A DNA stretch of 16,608 nucleotides from CAZHTS01 sp964535315 (lineage in GTDB: Bacteria > Chloroflexota > Anaerolineae > Anaerolineales > Anaerolineaceae), in NCBI GenBank assembly GCA_964535315.1, contig CAZHTS010000096.1:1-16608 (forward strand), written 5' to 3'. The notes beneath the pieces are model-generated. The model saw nothing but the letters and a program-made list of their open reading frames with translations. It was not told the DNA's origin and searched no databases. The position numbers and the translations under genes are program-made. Below are positions 1 to 6,615 of the stretch, one piece after another. The stretch's first letter is position 1, and each line of letters begins with the position of its first letter.

Positions 1-1
1 C

Positions 2-109
2 ATTCTGCCGCACATTTGCAGCCACGATTTTGGCATGCTGCCGTTCTGCGCTCATTTTTTGACGCTGACCGAACTGAAAACCGAATTTCAGTGGGAGCGC
101 TCGCCGTAA
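2..109 (+). CDS. C-terminal end of an unidentified protein (5' end outside window)
   Basis: An open frame enters from the left edge and stops at TAA 107-109, giving 35 visible residues. The peptide is mixed hydrophobic and polar with two cysteines (ICSHDFG, LPFCAHF) and ends in WERSP. I do not recognise a family from so short a tail. Two things support it being the real end of a gene: the stop codon is immediately embedded in a good intrinsic terminator, and a new promoter starts about 50 bp later. Frame 1 is also open to 189, but it would run through that terminator and promoter, so it is less likely. Its relation to the sugar operon downstream is unknown. Confidence 0.5.
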   Translation: MLPHICSHDFGMLPFCAHFLTLTELKTEFQWERSP

Positions 110-124
110 GGCGGGTGGTTTTTT
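98..124 (+). terminator. Intrinsic terminator overlapping the upstream stop codon
   Basis: Bases 98-105 pair with 110-117 (8 bp, two G-U pairs), closed by the tetraloop GTAA (GNRA type) and followed by G and six T (119-124). The TAA of the upstream gene lies inside the loop. Position, loop type and U-tract all fit a rho-independent terminator isolating the LacI promoter from upstream transcription. Confidence 0.7.
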
Positions 125-136
125 ATGCGGGCAAAG

Positions 137-152
137 TTGATAGCGCTCTCAA
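137..152. promoter_or_regulatory. Upstream LacI-family operator candidate (O1)
   Basis: TTGATAGCGCTCTCAA is a 16-bp inverted repeat with 14 of 16 positions symmetric and the AGCGCT core typical of LacI-family operators. It lies just upstream of the -35 element at 161. Its centre is 66 bp from that of the second palindrome at 203-218, so the two bracket the promoter. Which protein binds is inferred: the LacI regulator encoded next is the obvious candidate. Confidence 0.6.
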
Positions 153-160
153 AAAGGGTC

Positions 161-188
161 TTGACTTTTTGCTGTATTTTGCTATACT
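161..188 (+). promoter_or_regulatory. Sigma-70-type promoter of the LacI/sugar operon
   Basis: The -35 box is TTGACT (161-166) and the -10 box TATACT (183-188), each one mismatch from consensus, separated by 16 bp. Transcription should start near 195, leaving a leader of about 44 nt that contains the palindrome at 203-218. No comparably strong promoter is seen before the binding-protein gene at 1353, so this may drive the whole operon to 8562. Confidence 0.75.
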
Positions 189-202
189 ATGAAATAGCTT
201 TA

Positions 203-218
203 CTGAAAGCACTTTCAG
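203..218. promoter_or_regulatory. Downstream LacI-family operator candidate (O2)
   Basis: CTGAAAGCACTTTCAG has perfect 7-bp arms (CTGAAAG/CTTTCAG) around a central CA. It resembles the GAAAGCGCTTTC operators of LacI/GalR proteins with one changed central base. It sits just after the predicted transcription start, where a bound repressor would block transcription. Together with the site at 137-152 it suggests autoregulation and control of the downstream transporter genes. Confidence 0.7.
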
Positions 219-238
219 AGGCTCCCCACCCCCTTCCT

Positions 239-1252
239 ATGATTGCCAGAAACCGCCCCTCCACCATCTATGATGTTGCCCGCCAATCCGGGTTGAGCAT
301 TACGACGGTGTCGCGCTGTCTCAACAACCCCGAAAAGGTTAACGCCGAGACCCGCCAGCGTGTGCTCAAGGCCATCGAGGAACTGGGCTTTGTGCCCAAG
401 GCCGAGGCGCGGGCGCGGGCGCTGCGCAGCACCGGTCGGGTGGGGGTGATTACGCCCTTCTTCACCGCCCCTTCGTTCGTGCAGCGGCTGCGCGGCATTG
501 CCGCCGTGCTTTCGGCGCATAATTGCGAACTGGTGGTGTACACCGTTGGGAATCAGGAGCAACTGGAAGGTTATCTCAATGCTTTCCCGTTGACCCGCAA
601 CCTGGACGGTGTGATTGTCCTCTCGCTGCAATTTCGCCCGGAGCAGATCGAGCAGATCTACCAGGCCGGGATGGAAGCGGTCTTCATTGAGTATAACCCT
701 GCGGAATGCAGCTCGGTGGAGATCGACAACGTTGCCGGTGGGCGGATTGCCGGGAATTATTTGATCCAGCAAGGACACCGTCGCATGGCTTTTATGGGCG
801 AAGGTGATGGTTTCTTACCGGTGTGCGGCATCGATCCGATCAGCCCGCGCCTGAGCGGTTTTCGCCAGGCGCTCGAGGAAGCAGGGTTGAGCCTGCCGCC
901 GGAGTACGTACGTCTGGTGACCTACAGCTTTGAGCACGCCAAGAACGCCGCGCTCGAACTGCTGCGGCTGCCAGAACGCCCGACTGCAATTTTCGCCGCC
1001 ACCGACCTGCAGGCCATCGGTGTGCTGCGCGCCGCCATTGAACTGGGTCTGCACGCCCCGCAGGATGTTGCCATTGTGGGCTTTGACGATCTGGATGTCG
1101 CCGAGTACGTTGAGCTGACCACCGTCCGCCAGCCGCTCGATGAATCTGGACGTGTGGCGGCAGAATTGTTGCTCGCTCGTTTGAGCGACCCCGGCAGGCC
1201 GATCCAGCACGTCAGTTTACCGCTTATGCTGGTACAACGTGCCACGGCCTGA
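239..1252 (+). CDS. LacI/GalR-family transcriptional regulator
   Basis: This 337-residue protein has the standard LacI layout. An N-terminal helix-turn-helix (residues about 9-30, TIYDVARQSGLSITTVSR) is followed by a hinge region near residues 50-62 and a periplasmic-binding-protein-like effector domain to the end (GVITPFF, DGVIVLS, FMGEGDGF, AIFAATDLQAIGVL, VAIVGFDDLDVAEY). The frame is open from an ATG at 125, but that start precedes the promoter and would put 38 non-family residues before the DNA-binding domain; ATG 239 places the helix-turn-helix at the usual distance. No clear Shine-Dalgarno precedes it. By context it should sense a sugar derived from the transported substrate and act on the palindromes at 137-152 and 203-218. 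It is the positional counterpart of AglR in rhizobial agl operons. Confidence 0.93.
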   Translation: MIARNRPSTIYDVARQSGLSITTVSRCLNNPEKVNAETRQRVLKAIEELGFVPKAEARARALRSTGRVGVITPFFTAPSFVQRLRGIAAVLSAHNCELVVYTVGNQEQLEGYLNAFPLTRNLDGVIVLSLQFRPEQIEQIYQAGMEAVFIEYNPAECSSVEIDNVAGGRIAGNYLIQQGHRRMAFMGEGDGFLPVCGIDPISPRLSGFRQALEEAGLSLPPEYVRLVTYSFEHAKNAALELLRLPERPTAIFAATDLQAIGVLRAAIELGLHAPQDVAIVGFDDLDVAEYVELTTVRQPLDESGRVAAELLLARLSDPGRPIQHVSLPLMLVQRATA

Positions 1253-1352
1253 AATAAATCTGGTCATTGAAAGGAGGGATGTGCTGTACAAACAAATCAA
1301 ATCCTTTTTTTCTGTTGGCGTACGATCCATTCAAACTTTGAGAGGAGTTCAG

Positions 1353-4085
1353 ATGAAAAAGAGTATCGCTTCAATTCTGGCCATTCTGGTCGTCGCTTCG
1401 ATGATCCTGGCCGCCTGCACGCCGCCCGCCACGCCGACGGCTGCTCCTGCTGAGCCCACCAAGGCTCCCGCCCCCGTCGAGCCCACCAAGGCTCCCGAAG
1501 CCACCAAGGCCCCCGCGGTTGAGCCCACCAAGGCTCCTGAGGCCCCCGCCGCCCAGGCTGACCCCGCCGGTCAGGAACTGGCCGACGCTTACGCCGGTAA
1601 GTTCAAGGGCAAGGTCGTGACGATGGAAGGCCCGTTCACCGATAACGACGCCGTCGTGTTCGAGAAGTCGATCAAAGAATTCGAGGACAAGACCGGTATC
1701 GATATCCAGTACTCGGGCTCGAAGGAATTCGAGGCCAAGATCTCGATCAGCGTGGACGGCGGCAGCGCCCCCGACATCGCCGACTTCCCGCAGCCGGGCC
1801 TGCTGGCCAGCTTCGTGAAGAAGGGCAAAGTCATCGCCGCCGACAGCGTGATCAGCGCCGACTGGCTGAAGCAGAACTACAAGCAGTCGTGGCTGGACAT
1901 GGCGACCATGCCGACCGCGGATGGCAAGACCGAGATGGCCGGTATCTGGGCCCGCTTCAACGGCAAGTCGTTGGTGTGGTACCCGAAGGCCGAGTTTGAC
2001 GCCGCCGGTTACAAAGTTCCCCAGACCTGGGACGAACTGATGACCCTGACCGAGACGATCGCCAAAGACGGCGACACCCCCTGGTGTATCGGTATCGCCT
2101 CTGGCGCCGCCACCGGTTGGGCGATGACCGACTGGATCGAAGACCTGATGCTGCGCACCACCACCCCCGAGAACTACGACAAGTGGGTCAAGGGCGAGCT
2201 GAAGTTCGACTCCCCCGAGGTTCGCAAGGCCGTTGAGTACGTGACCAAGATCTGGTTCGAGGACAAGTACGTCTTTGGTGGCCGCAAGTCCATCCCCGCC
2301 ACCAATTTTGGGGATGCCCCCAAGCCCATGTTCGACAAGCCGGTCAAGTGCTGGCTGCACCGCCAGGGCAACTTCATCACCACCTTCTTCCCCGAGGGCA
2401 AGAAGGCCGGGACTGACTACGACTTCTTCTACCTGCCTCCGATCGATCCGGCCGTCAAGCCGTTCCTCGTGGCCGGTGACATCTACGCCATGTTCAACGA
2501 TCGTCCCGAAGTGCGCGCCGTGTTCCAGTACTTCTCGAAGGGCGAGAGCCTGAAGGGTTGGATGGCTGCGGGTGGCGCTCTGTCTCCGCACAACGACGCC
2601 AGCCTGGACTGGTACGGCAGCGACCTCGAGCGCGGCATTGCCAAGATCGCTCAGGACGCCAACGTCGTGCGCTTTGACGCCTCGGATCTGATGCCGGGTG
2701 CGGTCGGCGCCGGTTCCTTCTGGAAGAAGATGACCGATTTCGTCTCCGGTAACGTGGACGAAGACACCGCCCTGAAAGAAATCGACGCCTCCTGGCCGGC
2801 TGCGGCCACCCAGGCTCAGGGCACCGGCGCCGCCGGCGCTGCTGCCGCTGGGCAGGAACTGACCGACGCTCTGGCCGGCAAGTTCAAGGGCACGGTCGTG
2901 ACGATGGAAGGCCCGTTCACCGATAACGACGCCGTCGTGTTCGAGAAGTCGATCAAAGAATTCGAGGACAAGACCGGTATCGATATCCAGTACTCGGGCT
3001 CGAAGGAATTCGAGGCCAAGATCTCGATCAGCGTGGACGGCGGCAGCGCCCCCGACATCGCCGACTTCCCGCAGCCGGGCCTGCTGGCCAGCTTCGTGAA
3101 GAAGGGCAAAGTCATCGCCGCCGACAGCGTGATCAGCGCCGACTGGCTGAAGCAGAACTACAAGCAGTCGTGGCTGGACATGGCGACCATGCCGACCGCG
3201 GATGGCAAGACCGAGATGGCCGGTATCTGGGCCCGCTTCAACGGCAAGTCGTTGGTGTGGTACCCGAAGGCCGAGTTTGACGCCGCCGGTTACAAAGTTC
3301 CCCAGACCTGGGACGAACTGATGACCCTGACCGAGACGATCGCCAAAGACGGCGACACCCCCTGGTGTATCGGTATCGCCTCTGGCGCCGCCACCGGTTG
3401 GGCGATGACCGACTGGATCGAAGACCTGATGCTGCGCACCACCACCCCCGAGAACTACGACAAGTGGGTCAAGGGCGAGCTGAAGTTCGACTCCCCCGAG
3501 GTTCGCAAGGCCGTTGAGTACGTGACCAAGATCTGGTTCGAGGACAAGTACGTCTTTGGTGGCCGCAAGTCCATCCCCGCCACCAATTTTGGGGATGCCC
3601 CCAAGCCCATGTTCGACAAGCCGGTCAAGTGCTGGCTGCACCGCCAGGGCAACTTCATCACCACCTTCTTCCCCGAGGGCAAGAAGGCCGGGACTGACTA
3701 CGACTTCTTCTACCTGCCTCCGATCGATCCGGCCGTCAAGCCGTTCCTCGTGGCCGGTGACATCTACGCCATGTTCAACGATCGTCCCGAAGTGCGCGCC
3801 GTGTTCCAGTACTTCTCGAAGGGCGAGAGCCTGAAGGGTTGGATGGCTGCGGGTGGCGCTCTGTCTCCGCACAACGACGCCAGCCTGGACTGGTACGGCA
3901 GCGACCTCGAGCGCGGCATTGCCAAGATCGCTCAGGACGCCAACGTCGTGCGCTTTGACGCCTCGGATCTGATGCCGGGTGCGGTCGGCGCCGGTTCCTT
4001 CTGGAAGAAGATGACCGATTTCGTCTCCGGTAACGTGGACGAAGACACCGCGTTGAAAGAAATCGACGCCTCCTGGCCGAAATAA
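1353..4085 (+). CDS. aglE: AglE-like sugar-binding lipoprotein with duplicated binding domain
   Basis: Extracellular solute-binding protein (family 1) of an ABC sugar importer, fitting AglE-type alpha-glucoside binding. The 910 residues are arranged as: lipoprotein signal peptide with lipobox LAAC (Cys22); Pro/Ala/Thr-rich linker with EPTKAP repeats (23-87); binding domain 1 (88-482); Ala/Gly-rich linker (483-514); binding domain 2 (515-909); final Lys. A usual family member has one such domain and about 450 residues. The domains match residue for residue over 386 positions, and 1158 bp are identical in DNA. ATG 1353 is chosen over the in-frame ATG 1239 because it directly precedes the signal peptide and has AGAGGAG at 1341-1347. 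C-ending codons dominate, suggesting high expression. The protein would be anchored outside the membrane and deliver sugar to the permeases encoded next. The doubled structure could be real, could have more than two units, or could be an assembly error. Confidence 0.85.
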   Translation: MKKSIASILAILVVASMILAACTPPATPTAAPAEPTKAPAPVEPTKAPEATKAPAVEPTKAPEAPAAQADPAGQELADAYAGKFKGKVVTMEGPFTDNDAVVFEKSIKEFEDKTGIDIQYSGSKEFEAKISISVDGGSAPDIADFPQPGLLASFVKKGKVIAADSVISADWLKQNYKQSWLDMATMPTADGKTEMAGIWARFNGKSLVWYPKAEFDAAGYKVPQTWDELMTLTETIAKDGDTPWCIGIASGAATGWAMTDWIEDLMLRTTTPENYDKWVKGELKFDSPEVRKAVEYVTKIWFEDKYVFGGRKSIPATNFGDAPKPMFDKPVKCWLHRQGNFITTFFPEGKKAGTDYDFFYLPPIDPAVKPFLVAGDIYAMFNDRPEVRAVFQYFSKGESLKGWMAAGGALSPHNDASLDWYGSDLERGIAKIAQDANVVRFDASDLMPGAVGAGSFWKKMTDFVSGNVDEDTALKEIDASWPAAATQAQGTGAAGAAAAGQELTDALAGKFKGTVVTMEGPFTDNDAVVFEKSIKEFEDKTGIDIQYSGSKEFEAKISISVDGGSAPDIADFPQPGLLASFVKKGKVIAADSVISADWLKQNYKQSWLDMATMPTADGKTEMAGIWARFNGKSLVWYPKAEFDAAGYKVPQTWDELMTLTETIAKDGDTPWCIGIASGAATGWAMTDWIEDLMLRTTTPENYDKWVKGELKFDSPEVRKAVEYVTKIWFEDKYVFGGRKSIPATNFGDAPKPMFDKPVKCWLHRQGNFITTFFPEGKKAGTDYDFFYLPPIDPAVKPFLVAGDIYAMFNDRPEVRAVFQYFSKGESLKGWMAAGGALSPHNDASLDWYGSDLERGIAKIAQDANVVRFDASDLMPGAVGAGSFWKKMTDFVSGNVDEDTALKEIDASWPK
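1452..1538 (+). repeat. EPTKAP linker repeats
   Basis: Four 18-nt units encode EPTKAP, EPTKAP, EATKAP and EPTKAP, starting at 1452, 1479, 1497 and 1521 with irregular spacing. Three units share GAGCCCACCAAGGCTCC. They form the flexible linker between the lipidated cysteine and the first binding domain. Confidence 0.9.
1613..2770 (+). repeat. Perfect 1158-bp tandem repeat, copy 1
   Basis: Compared line by line with 2894-4051, this block is identical at every base, with a period of 1281 bp (427 codons). It ends abruptly: base 1612 (A) differs from 2893 (C), and 2771-2772 (CC) differ from 4052-4053 (GT). It encodes almost all of binding domain 1. Confidence 0.97.
2894..4051 (+). repeat. Perfect 1158-bp tandem repeat, copy 2
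   Basis: This is the second copy of the binding-domain block, in the same frame and orientation. The roughly 45 bp before it are recognisably homologous to the sequence before copy 1 (AGQEL.DA.AGKFKG) but carry several substitutions, so identity changes sharply at the block edge. Confidence 0.97.
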
Positions 4086-4157
4086 GCCGGATGTGTCTGT
4101 TCTCGGTGCCGGCCCTGTAGGGTAACCTGCAAGATCTGGTAGCGAAAGACCGATGAA

Positions 4158-4186
4158 GGGGGGTGAGATCCCGTATCTCACCCCCC
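4158..4186 (+). promoter_or_regulatory. Intercistronic mRNA hairpin between binding protein and permease
   Basis: GGGGGGTGAGAT (4158-4169) and ATCTCACCCCCC (4175-4186) form a perfect 12-bp stem with a 5-nt loop, 72 nt after the binding-protein stop and 23 nt before the permease start. No U-run follows, so it is probably not a full terminator. By analogy with malE-malF it could protect the upstream mRNA from 3' decay or attenuate read-through, keeping binding protein in excess over permease. Confidence 0.75.
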
Positions 4187-4209
4187 CAACCAGAAAGAGA
4201 GGGAGTGCT

Positions 4210-5325
4210 ATGACAAATCCAGGCGAATCCCGACCCGTGGGCCCGTTGGGTTGGTTGGCAACCAACCTTGGGCGAATCCTACTCTCTGTTTTTGTGCCCC
4301 TGGTGACGTTCGTCGTCCTCTGGCAGGGCTTTGTTTTCCTGCGCGACAGCGATGCGCCGCAGATCGTCCTCGTTCTGGTGGCGATCATCTGGGGCGTGGG
4401 CGGCGTGGCGCTGCTCTTCTACGTATCCAATTGGGTGGTGGAGCAACTGCCCAAAGAGTGGACGCGCCGTTTACAGCCGTTTGTTTTTGTCGGGCCGGGC
4501 ATTGCCATCCTGGCCTGGTATCTGGCGATCCCGACCCTGCGCACCCTGGTACTCAGTTTCCAGGACGACATCAGCGTGGGGTGGGTGGGCTTAGAGAACT
4601 ACATCTACGCCTTTACCGATCGCATCATGCTAGAGGCTTTCCGCAATAACTTTTTGTGGATGGTGTTTGGTACCTTTTTCTGCGTCAGCCTGGGGCTGTT
4701 GATTGCCGTGCTGGCGGACCGCACCCGTTTTGAGAGCGTGTATAAGGCGATCATCTTCATGCCGATGGCCATCTCCTTTGTCGGTGCAGGTGTCATCTGG
4801 AAGTTTGTGTACACCTACAAGGGCGAAGGGGCGGGCATCCAGGAGATCGGTTTGGTGAATGGGATCGTCATCGCTCTGGGGGGCCAGCCGCAGGCGTGGT
4901 TGTTGATGCCGCCCTGGAATAACTTCTTCCTGATCGTGATCATGGTCTGGCTGCAAACCGGCTACGCCATGGTGGTGCTGTCTTCGGCGATCAAGGGCCT
5001 GCCGGCCGAATTGCTCGAGGCGGCTCGCGTGGATGGGGCGACCGAGGTGCAGTCCTTCTTCCATATCACCATCCCGTATATCCAGGGCACCCTGATTACG
5101 GTTACGACCACGATCATCATTTTCAGTTTGAAGCTGTTTGATATCGTCCGGGTGATGACCGGCGGCAATAACGGGACCAACGTCATTGCCAACGAATTTT
5201 ACCTGGAGCGTTTCACCTATAACAACGCCGGGCGCGCTTCGGCCATTGCTATCGTCCTGCTCATCGCGGTCATTCCGGTGATGATCTATAACCTCCGGCA
5301 GTTCCGGGAAAGTAAGGCGTTCTGA
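4210..5325 (+). CDS. aglF: AglF-like ABC sugar transporter permease
   Basis: Inner-membrane permease (MalF/UgpA type) of the alpha-glucoside importer, 371 residues. Two N-terminal hydrophobic segments (about 20-44 and 50-73) precede the conserved stretch QPFVFVGPGIAILAWYLAIP and the transmembrane core, which matches the AglF subfamily layout as I recall it. The EAA loop that docks on the ATPase is visible at about 267-287 (E270-A-A-x-x-D-G276 ... IP). The in-frame ATG at 4153 is rejected because it lies just before the intercistronic hairpin; ATG 4210 has GAGGGAG at 4199-4205. The TGA stop overlaps the next gene's ATG by one base (5325), so translation of the two permeases is coupled. No ATPase gene is present nearby. 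Confidence 0.9.
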   Translation: MTNPGESRPVGPLGWLATNLGRILLSVFVPLVTFVVLWQGFVFLRDSDAPQIVLVLVAIIWGVGGVALLFYVSNWVVEQLPKEWTRRLQPFVFVGPGIAILAWYLAIPTLRTLVLSFQDDISVGWVGLENYIYAFTDRIMLEAFRNNFLWMVFGTFFCVSLGLLIAVLADRTRFESVYKAIIFMPMAISFVGAGVIWKFVYTYKGEGAGIQEIGLVNGIVIALGGQPQAWLLMPPWNNFFLIVIMVWLQTGYAMVVLSSAIKGLPAELLEAARVDGATEVQSFFHITIPYIQGTLITVTTTIIIFSLKLFDIVRVMTGGNNGTNVIANEFYLERFTYNNAGRASAIAIVLLIAVIPVMIYNLRQFRESKAF

Positions 5326-5347
5326 TGGCTACCAATACCCGCAGTTA
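5293..5347 (+). repeat. 55-bp contig-end duplicate, left of gap
   Basis: These 55 bases are identical to 5448-5502 on the other side of the N run. They contain the end of aglF and the first 23 bases of aglG. A 55-bp exact overlap is what a de Bruijn assembler with k=55 leaves at adjoining contig ends. Confidence 0.95.
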
Positions 5348-5447
5348 NNNNNNNNNNNNNNNNNNNNNNNNNNNNNNNNNNNNNNNNNNNNNNNNNNNNN
5401 NNNNNNNNNNNNNNNNNNNNNNNNNNNNNNNNNNNNNNNNNNNNNNN
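5348..5447. other. Scaffold gap of 100 N, probably artefactual
   Basis: This is exactly 100 N, the conventional placeholder for unknown length. Since both flanks repeat the same 55 bp, the contigs most simply overlap and no sequence is missing. Collapsing 5348-5502 restores a continuous TGATG junction between the two permease genes. Confidence 0.9.
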
Positions 5448-5502
5448 CTCCGGCAGTTCCGGGAAAGTAAGGCGTTCTGATGGCTACCAATACCCGCAGT
5501 TA
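5448..5502 (+). repeat. 55-bp contig-end duplicate, right of gap
   Basis: Exact copy of 5293-5347. In this copy the aglG frame continues into the full gene, so this is the copy that carries the functional start. Confidence 0.95.
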
Positions 5503-6589
5503 CTCCCGTCAAAAACTGGCTTCCAGCCTGGTGGTCAACGGCGTACTCATCCTGATCTGCCTGCTGTGGCTGGTGCCCACCCTGGGCGTGTTTATTACTT
5601 CCTTCCGCAACTCTGAAGACATTTTCCGCTCGGGCTGGTGGACGGTTTTCCCGCACCGCGCCTACGTGGAGAGCGGCGAAATCAAGGTCGATCCCAACAT
5701 CGATTTGAACGGCGATTTCAAAATCGAAGGCGTCACCTCGAACTTTGAGGCGCTGCGCAACGGGGTGGTGCTGCCGGACGGCCGCAAGCTGACCTGGTAC
5801 GGCAACAAACGCACCCGCCTGGTCAAGGTCGCCGACCTGAAGTGGGTGGGGTTTGACGCCGCCCTGACCACCGACAACTACAAGAACGTGTTGACCGGTA
5901 AGGAAATCCGTTTCAAGGACGCCTCGGGCGGCGAGATTGTGCGCCAGGGTAATAATCTGAGCGGCGCATTCCTCAACTCCATCGCAGTGGCGGTACCCGC
6001 GACCATCATCCCCATTCTGATTGCGGCCTTTGCAGCCTATGGTTTTGCCTGGCTCAAGTTCCCGGGGCGCAAGTTCTTCTTCACCCTCGTGGTGGCGCTG
6101 CTGGTGGTTCCGTTGCAGATTGCGCTGGTGCCGATCCTGCAGGACTACACCAAGCTCAACCTGAACGGCACCTTCCTGGCCATCTGGCTGGCGCACACCG
6201 GCTTTGGCCTGCCGCTGGCGATCTACCTGCTGTTCAACTACATCAGCAACCTGCCGCGCGATCTGCTGGAATCGGCCTTCATCGACGGCGCTTCGAACTT
6301 TACCATCTTCACCCAGTTGATCCTGCCGCTCTCGGTGCCGGCGCTGGCTTCGTTCTCCATCTTCCAGTTCCTGTGGGTGTGGAACGATTACCTGGTAGCG
6401 CTGGTCTTCCTGGGCGACAAGAACCGGGTGGTGACCAGCGCCCTGGCGGCCATCGTGGGCGAGAAGGGCCAGGACTGGCATCTGTTGACGGCCGGCGCGT
6501 TTGTCAGCATGCTGCTGCCGCTGGCGGTGTTCTTCTCGTTACAGCGCTACTTCGTGCGTGGCCTGCTGGCCGGGTCGGTCAAGGGTTAG
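5480..6589 (+). CDS. aglG: AglG-like ABC sugar transporter permease
   Basis: Second inner-membrane permease (MalG type), 369 residues. One N-terminal membrane segment (about 14-38) is followed by an outer-face insertion of roughly 120 residues, then five more hydrophobic segments from about residue 160. The long insertion after the first membrane segment is a feature I associate with AglG. The EAA loop is seen at about 260-282 (E264-S-A-F-I-D-G270 ... ILP). The start ATG is duplicated across the scaffold gap (5325 and 5480); 5480 is used because its frame is intact. It pairs with the preceding permease to form the channel. The stop is 26 nt before the amylosucrase start. Confidence 0.9.
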   Translation: MATNTRSYSRQKLASSLVVNGVLILICLLWLVPTLGVFITSFRNSEDIFRSGWWTVFPHRAYVESGEIKVDPNIDLNGDFKIEGVTSNFEALRNGVVLPDGRKLTWYGNKRTRLVKVADLKWVGFDAALTTDNYKNVLTGKEIRFKDASGGEIVRQGNNLSGAFLNSIAVAVPATIIPILIAAFAAYGFAWLKFPGRKFFFTLVVALLVVPLQIALVPILQDYTKLNLNGTFLAIWLAHTGFGLPLAIYLLFNYISNLPRDLLESAFIDGASNFTIFTQLILPLSVPALASFSIFQFLWVWNDYLVALVFLGDKNRVVTSALAAIVGEKGQDWHLLTAGAFVSMLLPLAVFFSLQRYFVRGLLAGSVKG

Positions 6590-6615
6590 TACCCCGAGAT
6601 TGACAAGGAGCGTGT

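Noticed and set aside
125..238. Longer start for the LacI regulator at ATG 125
   Set aside because: It lies upstream of the promoter (161-188) and adds residues not found before LacI helix-turn-helix domains; ATG 239 fits the family.
1452..1538. CRISPR-like short repeat array
   Set aside because: The 18-nt units are in frame, encode EPTKAP linker repeats and have irregular short spacing; there are no spacers and no cas genes.
4158..4186. Operon-ending intrinsic terminator after the binding protein
   Set aside because: There is no U-run after the stem, and the permease genes that must work with the binding protein follow directly with no new promoter seen.
1371..4388. 1005-residue open frame on the minus strand, antisense to the binding-protein gene
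   Set aside because: It is the reverse-strand shadow of a GC-rich gene with strong C/G third positions. It repeats because the plus-strand gene repeats, has no recognisable domain, and runs over the intercistronic hairpin.
5448..5502. Genuine repeat or attachment-site duplication around the aglF/aglG junction
   Set aside because: The copies lie exactly at the two edges of a 100-N placeholder and have k-mer length, which points to contig overlap rather than a biological repeat.
5345..6481. Minus-strand open frame running across the N gap
   Set aside because: It includes 33 undefined residues from N and is antisense to a clear permease gene.
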